Shown piece after piece: positions 23,759-43,300 of a DNA stretch of 64,000 nt. Every line of letters begins with the position of its first letter. Position 1 is the first letter of the stretch. Below the pieces are notes generated by a model, which was not told the DNA's origin, did not search any database, and worked only from the letters and a program-made list of their open reading frames with translations. The position numbers and the translations under genes were made by a program. Source of the DNA: Dacryopinax spathularia. Taxonomy: Eukaryota > Basidiomycota > Dacrymycetes > Dacrymycetales > Dacrymycetaceae. The stretch is taken from assembly GCA_037974965.1 (NCBI GenBank), contig JBBPFI010000012.1, positions 744,001-808,000 on the forward strand, in the 5' to 3' direction.

Positions 23759-25192
23759 ATGTCAGCGTTCAAGCGTCGTGGACAACCTGTATCACAGATA
23801 CCGATGTCCGGCGTACGACCTTCCGCCTTGCCGCCGTTTCACCCACTTGTATCGACGGGGATACCTTCGTTCGACGACGTGCTCGGAGGCGGCATTCCCC
23901 TTTCCACTTCTCTGCTCTTGCAAGCCCCTGATCCCCACTCAGCATGGTGTCAACTCATACAAAGATACTACATAGCTCAAGGCTTGCGTTCTGGCCATGA
24001 TCTCTGCTTGGTTGGCATTCCCGACGAAGTCGAGGCTGTCCTAAATGGCTGTATGTGGGTGGCGCCGGATGCGGCCAACAGCGCTCTCACGGCTGATCCG
24101 CTTGTCGACGATGAAGGAGAAGGCGCGAGCTCTGAAAGTGTCAAAATTGCTTGGCGTTATTCGGGTATGAGAAGGTTCAGCACTACCGTATCCCATGAAC
24201 ATAATCTGCCGACATGTGCGTCATTTGCGTCTAATGAGGCCCATGCTGATTAGGAATGCGTCTTGTAGCCGGCGATTATTGTAGCAACTTTGACCTTACA
24301 CGTCAGATAGCACCCTCGATCGTTCAGGAGGTCAAGCAGAATGGCCGAGTCACTGTGATTCCGGTCGATGTAGAGCACAACCCAAGGCTGCTATCTTCCG
24401 CACTACCCGCAATAGCCAAAACCTCTTCCCCCTTCTCGTTCGTTTGTCGGCTGCGAATTCACGTATCTGCTCTGATATGGGGATAGGTACTCTGCATCAA
24501 GTCCGGCTGACAAAGTGCTCCGAATATGTGTTTTCATCCCCTCTCTCCTCGACGTCGCATCCGACCAGAGTCAGCGTATCCTCCTTCAATTTCTGCACGT
24601 TCTACGCGTCCAACTCCGATCTTGTAGAGGGACAGTGCTCATATCCCTTCCTCCTAATCTTTCAAGTCGCGCGTCACTCTCACACAAGGCGATACACCTG
24701 GCGGACGGGGCTGTGACCCTCCTCTCCAACGCTCTTCTCCCGGTATCAACACACCATGGTATTCTGCGTTTGAACAAACTACCCTCGGTTCGATCCCTTC
24801 TCTCACCGAGTGACAGGCTCTCTACCCTACGAGGGCTCGGGACTGTCTCAAGAGGTGATGCAGTGCAACGCGGAGGGGGCGGCGAGAATAACCTGGCGTT
24901 CAGATGCAAGAGACGGGCGTTTGTGATCGAGACGCTCAACTTGGACGTAGAAGGCGGCATCGGGGAGCGAAGGACTGGTCCTCCCGCGGCGGGAGTAATT
25001 CCACCAGCTCAGTCGCAGGCCCCGATTGCGAGACAGGTGCCAGATGTCGCACCTCTCATGGAGGTACAGCCCAGCACGACGCCGCTGCATGTGAGTGCAG
25101 GTGACGAAGCGAAGGGGAGCTCGGATCCGAAACGTCGACAACGGATGCGGAGTGTCGCCTTTCGGGTTGCGGATGGTTTATACGACTTCTAG
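23759..25192 (+). CDS. ELP4: Elongator complex protein 4 (PAXNEB)
   Basis: RecA-like subunit of the Elp4-5-6 subcomplex of Elongator, which makes the 5-carbamoylmethyl-type modification of wobble uridines in tRNA. Three exons (23759-24215, 24269-24437, 24487-25192) give about 443 aa. Hallmarks are the STGIPSFDDVLGGGIPLSTS block, LLLQAPDPHSAW, the CMW motif (EAVLNGCMWVAP), KIAWRYSGM, YCSNFDLTRQI and the late LRLNKLPSVRSLL and FVIETLNLDVEGG segments. Donors GTGCGT and GTTCGT were selected by phase. The N-terminus and total length match fungal Elp4. Divergent from the SLS1-like gene, with a MITE-like element in between. Confidence 0.93.
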
Positions 25193-25456
25193 CTCACTAT
25201 CGTGGAAAAGCGCGAGTGTCTTGACAGATTCTTGAGAGAATGTAAGAATATTGATGTGTCTTCGCATCTTAGCAATGGTTGATACATATGGAGAGAAGAG
25301 AACACAATGCGGACTAATCAAACAACTGAAACAGGTATGCGATTAGGAAAGAAAGGAACACGGACCACGCAACCGAAAGAAACTTAGCCATGTCCCATCG
25401 TATTCACTCGCCAGGGCACCGCAGCACAGGAAGAGAGAATCAAGAGGCGCACGACT

Positions 25457-26985
25457 TCAGAACTCCTCGACCCAACATCCTGCAACGGCCGACTTCACCT
25501 GCGCTAGGTAGAAGCCGCTCCCTGGGCTGCTCTCTGCGCCCAAGCCGAGCTCCCATGCCAGGCGGCGTTTGTCCGGCGTCGTTTCCACCGGCTTAAGGTG
25601 AAACGGAGATTCCAGGATCTTCGCCAGCCTTGGGAATCGTGGCGTTGCAGCAGGGCCATTCATCACGAGCTTGACAGAGTCAAACGAGGAGTCGAGGGAG
25701 GTCTCGGCAGCGCTCACAGGAGAGGATGGCTGTCCCCGGGTAGAACTGTGGAATCCGTATTCCTCGTCGTCCTCCACAGGCAGGGGTGTAAAGAGGCTCT
25801 CTTCGACCTTGGTCTCGTCTTCGGCTTCTTCCTGCTCCTGGGCTCTCTTCCAGATAGCTTGTGCTCGCCGGTTGATGACTTCTTCGTCCATCGAATAGGG
25901 CGGCAAGAGACCAAGATGCGCCAATTCGCAATCGTCATGACCGCGTTTCTCTTTGAGGCTCGGATTCATTACGGTGGGGGATAGGGAAGCGAGCCGTTCT
26001 GAAGAATCGTTGCTCTCGCTGTCTTTGTTCAAGTCCAGGGAAACGTCGATCTCGTTGGTGGGCTCCACGCTCGAGTAACGCTCCATGAATTGCATCATCT
26101 CGTCCGCTTCTTCATCCGAATAGTCTCCTTCGTCTTGAGACGAAGCCGGCTTAGAATAGGACATTGGTGGAGAGAGCGATGCTGCGGATGCGGTCACATA
26201 TGGCCGCAGGACTCCGACGCCCTCGTCTTGCAGTATTTCGTATGACCCGGTTGACTGCACCATGGAACGATCGAAAACGTCCAGACAAGGCAGACTGCTT
26301 TCTTGAGAAGCAGTTGACCAGCTACTGAGGTCGCTCGTATATTCGTAAGAGTTATTTGCCATAGACCTGGAGTCGAGAGGGGCGAACACGGGCGTGGAAA
26401 TGTTGGTCACCCTCTGGACGGAGCGCTCTGTGTTCTCCTTCTCCACGCTTTGAGAGCGCCGTCTGTTGGCCCATTCCACAAGGTCTGCCTCGATTTTATT
26501 GCGGTTCGGATTAGAGGGTGAAATGGTGGACAGCTGCTTCAGGAGCCGTTTCTTTATACGATTGTCCTTTGCCCATTGCCGCTTGCAGGCGAGGTTCCGG
26601 TCTTTCTTGTCTTCCGTATTTTTGGGACGAACTATATCTGTGTGAGGGTCCGATGAGAGACTGAAAGAGGTGAACATAGAGATAGGGACGCACTGGTATC
26701 CCAGCGCGACCTCCGAGAGTTGCAGGGGAGATTATGTTTCTCTTGCGCATGTCTCCTCCAGACGCTCCGCCCATTCGGTCCCGTGTATGATTTGTCGCAC
26801 CAAGGGCAATCAAACTTGGATGTGCCGCTGGGGAAGTCGAACGTGGCTGGATCTGGTGCTGAAGAGGGGCCGGAGCGTGGCCGCTGAGTTGAAGAATGGC
26901 CGGTAGCGTGCTGTGTCTGATAAGGGAGGTAGTCTGTGTGATAGTATTGACGGCTAAGGGAGCTTTCTGATGCAGTATAAGACAT
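25457..26985 (-). CDS. C2H2-type zinc-finger protein, putative transcription factor
   Basis: Two exons (26694-26985 and 25457-26637; donor GTGCGT, acceptor CACAG) encode about 490 aa. One zinc finger lies at residues ~59-84: FDCPWCDKSYTGPNG followed by WRRHAQEKH, i.e. C-x2-C and H-x4-H. Directly after it is a conserved-looking basic region (RPKNTEDKKDRNLACKRQWA), a combination seen in a fungal family of single-finger regulators. The rest is Ser/Glu-rich and probably disordered, with acidic patches that could activate transcription. Target genes are unknown. The ATG at 26985 opens the frame and no other in-frame ATG precedes it. Confidence 0.75.
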
Positions 26986-28866
<1,881 letters not shown>

Positions 28867-29092
28867 GGTCGCAAAGACGTCTTCGTTGGGTGCGGTCTTG
28901 CCCTCTCTGCCACCTCCACTGCGCCTAGGTACCAGGTGGTGGACTATTCCCTGTAAAAAGCTGGCGTGTAGGCCTCATAGATTCTGGTGTAGTCCCATGA
29001 TGCGCAAAGCAAGGGGCCAAGAATGGCATTGACATGCAAACGTAATAATCGTGACAGAGGAGCGAGGACAGCAGGATTGTCGGAGCTGCGAA

Positions 29093-29986
<894 letters not shown>

Positions 29987-30785
29987 CTACTTTGGGTTTT
30001 GAGGAGCAACGAACACAGGGCGTGCGGTAGGGGGGGGTGGAGAGGGAAATCTTGAAGGAGACCAAGGGCTGCGCCACGATATGACGAGCGGTCCAACGTG
30101 ATGAGCACACGGTTCGAGCAATAGCCGAAGTGAAAAGGGGAAAGGCTCACATAGAAGGAGAGATGGAATGAAATGAAAAGGGAGGTCAGAGTACACAGAA
30201 TGAAGTCTATTTCCGTGTTGGGGTTTATTTGGGACAAAGTCCGGATAGAAGACAGAGAGTGAGACGGGAGAGAGCGGGGGAATGGGATAGTTATGGGGGG
30301 AAGGGCAGCGGAGGGAGGAGGCGGAGGGGGACCACGCTGGTTGGTTGGCAGGGGACGGGATGGATGCAATGAGGGTCTCCTTCCCACTCGGTCCACATTC
30401 ACAGGTACCTTTTGCCCGCCGGAATGTCCGTCATTTAGTGACAGTCTCATCAGCCTATGGTGCCCCCTCGTTTCTCACCTTCTCACTAGTGCCAGTCTGC
30501 CCCTGCCGCTCATCCATATCAACGACTTTGCAGCTTCACTCAACCATTCGGTGTGGTGGGCTGCAGCAACTTGCTTGCCATTCGAGCCCGTGGGCTGTAC
30601 GCCATCACGGTCACCGCCGGGTCGGCCTGATTCTGAAGCACTTTGGCCGTGTTCTTCGACTGCCAGATTCCACGCCCTGTTGGCTTTCTCCTGTTATTAC
30701 GGCAGGCGTTGGACAGGCTAAAGGTCGAACACTGGCTGATCCGCCGTCACGTCTCCCAGAGATCTTGGTTTTCGCCCTCGCAACT
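29987..30785. promoter_or_regulatory. Divergent upstream region of RAC1 and MDM12
   Basis: About 0.8 kb. The RAC1-proximal third is strongly purine-rich on the plus strand, that is, pyrimidine-rich in RAC1 sense (for example 30240-30345), a feature common in fungal core promoters. A plus-strand frame in phase with MDM12 extends upstream (from 30345) but has no family similarity there; the MDM12 ATG at 30786 matches the family start. Confidence 0.45.
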
Positions 30786-31625
30786 ATGTCGATCGATCTA
30801 GATTGGTCCAAGCTCGACTTCAATTTGGCAGATTCCGTCGTGGCGATTCTGAACGGCCATCTGGCAAGCATGTCTAGACCAGAATTATTCATCGGCCCCA
30901 TCACCGTCACGCATCTCGACTTCGGGACGAACCCTCCGGAGATCGAGTTGGTCGACATTAAAGATGTCAGTCCAGTGTTCTTGGAAGATGACGTACCGAG
31001 CCCATTCGCAACCGACCAACTTGATGAGCGGTATCAGCATCTGCCGTTTCACGTGCGGCAGAGGATGGGGAAATTTGCTGCCTCGCCTTCGTTAAATCAC
31101 CCTTGGGCAGAGGACCCAGCAGCCACAGCAACCAGCGAGCGCGCAAACTCATTCCAGCATTGGCCGCCTCTCCAGCTTCATTTCCGAGTCTCATACAATT
31201 CAGACCTACGGCTTACGATGACCACTTCCCTCTTGATCAACTATCCCTCTCCGCTCTTCCTATCGCTACCTATCAAGCTACACCTTACTGGCATCCTGCT
31301 CAATGCGGAAGTCATCCTGGCTTACGAAGCGGTGACGGACAAACGACGCTTGCACTTTTGCTTGGTCGAAGAATCAGACCCGACTATGCGGCCCGCCCTT
31401 GGTACGGATCATACCGGTCCCGCGAGCTTTAACACCCAAGAGAAGTCCCCGGCTATAGGTCACAGAATGTTGCCGCAAATTACGATCGAGTCCGAGATAG
31501 GGGATGCGGACAAGCACGCCCTGAAGAACGTCTCACGTGTTGAGCGTTTTATCCAAGACACCATACGAACTCTGCTAGTCGATGAGCTTGTGTTTCCCAA
31601 TTATCAGACCATCGTTTTCGAGTAA
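30786..31625 (+). CDS. MDM12: Mitochondrial distribution and morphology protein 12 (ERMES)
   Basis: Cytosolic SMP-domain subunit of the ERMES complex that tethers ER and mitochondria and moves phospholipids. A single intronless frame of 279 aa. It starts MSIDLDWSKL, the conserved N-terminus, and carries the SMP domain throughout: VAILNGHLASMSRPELFIGP, VTHLDFGTNPPEIELVDIKD, WPPLQLHFRVSYNSDLRLTM and SLPIKLHLTGILLNAEVILA. It ends with an amphipathic segment (VERFIQDTIRTLLVDELVFP), as in other Mdm12 proteins. It is one of the few genes here without an intron. Confidence 0.95.
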   Translation: MSIDLDWSKLDFNLADSVVAILNGHLASMSRPELFIGPITVTHLDFGTNPPEIELVDIKDVSPVFLEDDVPSPFATDQLDERYQHLPFHVRQRMGKFAASPSLNHPWAEDPAATATSERANSFQHWPPLQLHFRVSYNSDLRLTMTTSLLINYPSPLFLSLPIKLHLTGILLNAEVILAYEAVTDKRRLHFCLVEESDPTMRPALGTDHTGPASFNTQEKSPAIGHRMLPQITIESEIGDADKHALKNVSRVERFIQDTIRTLLVDELVFPNYQTIVFE

Positions 31626-32026
31626 TAGTGATAGGAATAATCTGCGACGGTTTTCAACAACAGGTGGGACGGAATTGTGGTTGGGCTGTCAGCCTGATAG
31701 GGATGCAACATAGGGATGACTTGACTCTGCGTGGATGGAAAAAGGTGGAGGGGGACCCAGCGCGAGTTTAGTAGTACACACTACTACTAGTAAGTTAGTG
31801 CAGCGGTGGGATGGTCTGACTGAATTGGGAAAAAGGCGGTTGGGTGTGAGCGGAACCAAAGTGGAGACCCACTCTTTGCGCCCTTTGAAGACTCCTTCCG
31901 TTCGCTTGCTCAGCCCTAAAAAACCCTCCTTCGCCCCGCCGTTGGCCCTCCTTTCGTCTCCAGCGCACCCAGCCAAATTTCAAAACGCTCGTCTTTCTCC
32001 CTGTTCACCATTCATAGTTTGCAATC
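31626..32026. promoter_or_regulatory. Upstream region of elongation factor 2
   Basis: A 401-bp gap between MDM12 and EFT2, both plus strand, so it holds the MDM12 3' end and the EFT2 promoter. The last ~130 bp are strongly pyrimidine-rich (cctccttcgccccgcc, ctcctttcgtctcc), as in highly expressed fungal translation genes. A short direct-repeat or palindromic patch (acactactactagta) lies near 31777-31791. Confidence 0.5.
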
Positions 32027-34971
32027 ATGGTGTAAGTATAGCTCAATAATCTTTCATCGCTCTGTATCATCCCACTCGCTCCCACCTCTTGGTGAAGAGA
32101 ACGTTCCATGCTGATCACTTGCTTTTGCTTCAATGCAGGAACTTCACCGTAGACCAAATTCGGGCGTTGATGGACAAGCCCACCAACATTCGGAATATGA
32201 GTGTCATTGCCCATGGTAAGCGTACTCTCATCTCTCAAGGAAGACGAGCCGCTAATTTCTCGAACCAAAACAGTCGACCATGGCAAGTCCACTCTGACTG
32301 ACTCGTTGGTCTCAAAGGCGGGTATCATCGCCGCGAAGAACGCTGGCGACATGCGCTTCACTGATACCAGAGACGACGAGAAGGAACGCGGTATCACAAT
32401 CAAGTCTACTGCTATCTCTATGTACTTCGAGGTCGACAAGGAGGATGTGTCCGCCATCAAGCAGCAAACTGACGGTGCGTCGTCAACCATTGACGAGTTG
32501 GAACCCTATTCTGATGACGCTTAGGCAACGAGTTCCTGATCAACTTGATCGATTCGCCAGGTCACGTCGATTTCTCCTCCGAGGTCACTGCTGCTTTGCG
32601 TGTCACGGACGGTGCTCTTGTCGTCGTCGACTGCGTCGAGGGTGTCTGCGTCCAGACCGAGACCGTCCTGCGCCAAGCTCTGACCGAGCGTGTCAAGCCT
32701 GTTGCAATCATCAACAAGGTAGACCGCGCTTTGCTGGAACTACAAGTCTCCAAGGAAGACCTCTTTCAATCCTTCTCTCGAACCATCGAGTCTGTCAATG
32801 TCATCATCGCTACATACAACGACGCGGCGCTGGGCGACATTCAAGTCGCTCCCGAGAAAGGCACTGTCGCGTTCGGCTCCGGTCTTCACGGCTGGGCCTT
32901 CACCCTTCGGCAGTTCGCGGCTCGTTACAGCAAGAAATTCGGTGTGGATAAGGACAAGATGATGCAGAAGTTGTGGGGTGACAATTTCTTCAATCCGGCA
33001 ACAAAGAAGTGGACGACCAAAGGGACCACCGACGATGGCAAGACTCTAGAACGTGCTTTCAATATGTTCGTCCTCGACCCGATCTTCAAGATCTTCAAGG
33101 CTACCATGGATTTCCAGAAGGACCAGCTCTTTAACATGCTCGACAAGCTCGAAGTGAAGCTTGCGCCTGATGAGAAGGACCTCGAGGGCAAGGCGCTTCT
33201 TAAGGTTGCAATGCGCAAGTTCCTTCCCGCCGGAGACTCTCTTCTGGAGATGATTGTTATCAACCTCCCGTCTCCAAAGACCGCTCAGCGATACCGTGTA
33301 GAGACGCTCTACGAAGGTCCCATGGATGACGAGTCGGCTATCGGTATCCGCGATTGCGATCCCAACGGCCCATTAGTTCTTTACGTTTCTAAGATGGTGC
33401 CGACCTCCGATAAGGGCCGCTTCTACGCATTCGGTCGTGTCTTCTCCGGCACCGTCAAGGCTGGCCCGAAGATCCGCATCCAGGGTCCCAATTACGTGCC
33501 TGGCAAGAAGGACGATCTTTTCATCAAGTCTGTGCAGCGTACCGTGCTCATGATGGGTCGCTATGTCGAGCCGATCGAGGATTGCCCGGCTGGAAACATC
33601 GTCGGTCTCGTCGGCGTGGACCAGTTCCTGCTCAAGTCTGGTACCCTGACGAGTTCCGAGACTGCACACAATATGAAGGTCATGAAGTTCTCCGTGTCCC
33701 CTGTCGTGCAGGTAGCGGTTGAGGTTAAGAACGCCGCTGATCTTCCCAAACTCGTCGAAGGTCTGAAGCGTTTGACCAAGTCTGACCCTTGCGTTCAAGC
33801 ATGGATCTCCCCTGACGGCGAGCATATCGTGGCTGGAGCCGGCGAGCTGCATCTCGAAATTTGCTTGAAGGATCTTGAGGAGGACCATGCAGGTGTCCCT
33901 CTGAAGAAGTCCGACCCTGTGGTGGGATACCGTGAGACAGTCAAGACCGAATCATCGATGGTTGCTCTTTCCAAGTCTCAAAACAAGCACAATCGTCTGT
34001 ATGCGAAGGCATCCCCTCTCGACGAGGAGCTGTCCAAGGATATTGAGAACGGCAAGGTCAACCCTCGTGATGACTTCAAAGCTCGTGCACGTATCTTGGC
34101 CGACGAGTATGGTTGGGATGTCACGGATGCTCGCAAGATTTGGTGCTTCGGTCCTGACACCACCGGCCCTAACTTGCTGGTCGACGTCACCAAGGGTGTA
34201 CAGTATCTGAACGAAATCAAGGATTCGTGCGTTGCTGCCTTCCAGTGGGCGACTAAGGAGGGCGTGTGCGCTGAGGAGCAGATGCGTGGTGTGCGCGTTA
34301 ACATCCTCGATGTGACGGTATGTCCTGCTGAGACGCATACGGCCGTCGGACTCTGACTATAGCCCCAGCTTCACACGGATGCCATTCACCGCGGTGGTGG
34401 GCAGATCATCCCTACCTGCAGGAGGGTCACCTATGCCGCCTGCTTGCTTGCTACTCCTGGTATTCAGGAGCCAGTTTATCTTGGTATGTGCATGTGCTGT
34501 GCTTCGCAACACAAAGCTCATACACCCTACTAGTGGAGATCCAGTGTCCCGAGAGTGCCATCGGAGGTATCTACTCTGTGCTCAACAGGCGACGTGGGCA
34601 AGTCTTCTCTGAGGAGCAGCGCCCTGGTACCCCGATGTTCACTGTTAAGGCGTACCTCCCTGTGATGGAGTCGTTCGGCTTCACAGCGGACCTCCGTCAG
34701 GCCACTCAAGGCCAGGCTTTCCCGCAGAGTGTATTCGATCATTGGGAGTTGATGAACGGATGTGAGTTGTACGAACCATGGATTCTGCTATCATGCTGAC
34801 ATGATGTTCAGCGCCTCTGGACAAGGGCTCGAAGCTGGAGGAGATGGTGAAAGCAATTCGTGTAAGGAAAGGCCTCAAGCCTGATATCCCCACCCTCGAT
34901 ATGTATGTCGCACCCACAGAACCCTGTCCCGCGTCCACTAACCTCTGTCTAGGTACTACGACAAGCTGTAG
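32027..34971 (+). CDS. EFT2: Translation elongation factor 2
   Basis: GTPase that drives ribosomal translocation in the cytosol. Eight exons (32027-32031, 32139-32215, 32274-32474, 32525-34317, 34369-34483, 34534-34761, 34812-34902, 34953-34971) give 842 aa, exactly the length of yeast EF2. Seen: [21 protein letters not shown]-loop [14 protein letters not shown], switch [53 protein letters not shown], the diphthamide loop [16 protein letters not shown] (His modified) and the C-terminal YYDKL. The first coding exon is just ATGGT. Intron 1 is the longest at 107 nt; the others are about 50 nt. Confidence 0.98.
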
Positions 34972-35405
34972 AATGGATGACCTCCCCTTAGCTGCCTACG
35001 TTCCTTCTTTGCATCTACTCTGTAAGGAAAGCGAGATGCCTCATGTACTACGTTCTACCGGTATCCAGTCCAAACAATTTCTATACGCTTGAACGGCTTT
35101 CAGTTTTCAGTTGTCGTTTAGGTCACGCAAGCTCCTTCTGGAGGTAGTCCTTCAACGTTTCCCGCTCGGATGTGACACTCAACAGTTTTGGAGGCCTGCA
35201 ACACTTTTCAGTCCCATCTAGACTCTGGTGCAAGTGCTGTTTTGCTCTAAGGCTTTACCATCCGGCCGCGCTTTCACACACCGCCTCGATCGTTGAAGAT
35301 AATTTGATTACCCATTCTCACATAACGGCTGGCTTCCTTTAGTCATACACTGGCACATGTTGCTGGCAATGAAGCTCATACATGGCCGAACCACCAAGCG
35401 AGTGT
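34972..35405. other. Convergent intergenic region
   Basis: About 430 bp between the 3' ends of EFT2 (plus) and PalI (minus). No open frame with recognisable content. It is expected to hold both 3' UTRs. Confidence 0.5.
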
Positions 35406-37189
35406 TTACCGTCCGTAACTGGGAGGCCTGGGGCCTCGTGGACTGGTAGGTGATCCTGCGATTGGCATGGGTTGTGGGTAAGCACCGTAGGTGGCTGGTG
35501 TTTGTTGAGCCACGGGTGAAGCAGGCTGGGGCAAGTAAGGCGATTGGTACTCCTCGGCCCTTTGGTAGGTGGACGGTGAGTATCCTGGCGCGGGCGGCAC
35601 CGAGGGCGGGTACCTGGTGTTGCCATCATAGGCTGAGAGTTCAGACCTTGACTTTGTATCGTTCACTTCGCGAGTTGGACTTTGTGGATTGCGCAACTCG
35701 TCGATATGAGTTGAGTAGGGGTCGATGTAGTCATTGGGATTGGCGCCGTAGTGCTCCGTCTCCATTGAGTCGTGTGTGGGGTACGCGGCAGGCAGCTCTG
35801 CATGGTTGAGCGACACCGACCCAGGGTTCTGGGAGGCCGACACTGGCTGTGGTATCCTGTTGAAGCCGGGCGTATGTCCCGCGTAGTGAGGATTGGTAGA
35901 GATATAGGGAGCTGCAGTACTGCTCTCATAGAGTGCGGCTAAGGGGACAACGTGAGTCGGATGCAAGCAGCACCGACATTATGGGTACGCACCTTCTGGC
36001 GGCCAGCTCCTGGCATCCATCCTTTGAGTGTTCCCGCTCACCAACGGTTCGGGCATTTGTGCGTAAGGTGCGAACTCCGGTTGACTTCCTGGACGGAGAG
36101 GGCTATAGGCCTGGGCGGAGTTTGGTCCGGACGAGCGGAAGACCGGCTGATAAGGTCCGTCATATGACTGGACGTGAGGGGTCGTGACCAAGTCCGCTGA
36201 GAGCCCTTGACGCACTGGAGACGGCGTGCGATCCCTGTAGTGCTCGTGGGAACCTTCGTCGTCGTCATCCTTAAGATAGAGATATTCAGGCTCTTGTCTT
36301 GGCGTATTGAGTGGTCGCGATTCGGCGTCGGGTAAACCAGGGAAAGCAGGCAATCCAGCCTCTCCTTGCTGTCGTGCCTTTCGATCGGTTTCGGCTTTAA
36401 TGGCATCTAGTCGCATGGCCTGATGGTACGGTGCCTCCGCTTGATACCCGTAATTGGAAACAGGGGAAGGCCTTCGAGTGATACAGCAGCGCCCGAACCC
36501 GAAGGCGCATCCGGCAAAGAACAGGAGTAACCAGCCGGCTAGTGTAAGCCAGACTGCGTTGCCTATGGAGGCAGATCCTCCAGACACACTATTCATGCGC
36601 GCGCGCGCCAAGAAGAAAATAACGAGGTCAAAAATGAATGCAATGAGCACGATCGTTGCCGCAAAACCTAACATGAGTCAATAGAGATGTATCGATACAG
36701 CGAAAACCGCGGCTCGCCTGAAAAGCAGGAGGAGAAGCACGTCATTGACATCTCTCTTACGTGTGCGAGCAAGCCGAACAGTGCAGCGATGGCGGCCAAT
36801 ATTAGCCCTACAACGTGTAAAACGAGGGGATAGGTGAGCCAGCTGACGAAGAGATCCGGAATTTTGATGACGCCATCAAGTCCCAGTAGCTGATTCAATT
36901 CATTGGGGTCTGAGCAAGGATTCAATGCAATGAAGGCAGAGGAATATAGAGCGCAGTACGCACCGAATTGGTAGCCGACCTTTGGTCCCACGCAAGTCGT
37001 ATTGCCAGGAAGTTCACTGCAGTAACCGAGGGCGCCAAATATCACGTCGCCGCTTTGGTTCTCCGCAGTCAGAGTCACTTTGAGGAAGTATACGGTCCTC
37101 AGCCAAGGAACCGAGAAACAAACGATGGCCAAACATATCGTTGCGGCCAACGTAATGACGAAACCAGGTGTAGCTGGACGCAAACACAT
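35406..37189 (-). CDS. palI: pH-response regulator PalI/Rim9 (SUR7/PalI family)
   Basis: Plasma-membrane protein of the alkaline-pH (PacC/Rim101) signalling pathway. Four exons (36964-37189, 36718-36909, 35993-36667, 35406-35938) give about 541 aa. TM1 is ATPGFVITLAATICLAIVCF. An extracellular Cys-containing loop follows (GYCSELPGNTTCVGPKVGYQ), then TM2 (LVLHVVGLILAAIAALFGLL), TM3 (GFAATIVLIAFIFDLVIFF) and TM4 (VWLTLAGWLLLFFAGCAFGF). The long cytosolic tail is Pro/Tyr/Ser-rich and disordered. The second intron (36668-36717) must be GC-AG (CAG then GCGAGC, ending TTAG) to connect CFSG to FAATIV in phase; no GT donor fits. Confidence 0.88.
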
Positions 37190-37633
37190 GATGCAGCTCG
37201 AGGGGAATTGAGACAGAGGGTCGCCACGTCAGGTAGGGCAGAGGGAGTTGTACGGTAGAAAGAGCGTGAGTATATAAGCCTTGCTCAGCTCGGGAGAGCT
37301 AGACGCGTAGCAAGTCGATGTGGACGCACAGCTGGACGACGAGGGGAACTGTCGCGCGAAGCTTCACGCGCAGGGTCCGGTGTTTGATGGCGGTGGACAC
37401 GTCCCACAAAGCTGTGCGGGTTCAAACCCGAAGGGAATTCCTTGGCGCTTGGCACGGTCTTGTTCCTTCGGGTTATGTGGATTTTGTGTCGTACAATGAT
37501 AGATACGGGTGATAGGATCGTCGTTTGCAGAACAATCCATGTTACATCTTTGTTACACGACAATGAAGCGGTATCGCAAATGTGGGCTCAGACACCGAAT
37601 CAGGGAATAGTAAACCTTTCCATATACTACACA
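37190..37633. other. Intergenic region between palI and INO80
   Basis: About 440 bp: the palI promoter side and the INO80 3' side, both minus-strand genes. No supported gene. A GGTTCAAACC (B-box-like) motif occurs near 37418, but no tRNA cloverleaf can be formed around it. Confidence 0.4.

Positions 37634-43300
<5,667 letters not shown>

Noticed and set aside
37410-37440. B-box-like GGTTCAAACC suggesting a tRNA
   Set aside because: The arms around it pair for only four bases and no acceptor, D or anticodon arms can be formed on either strand.
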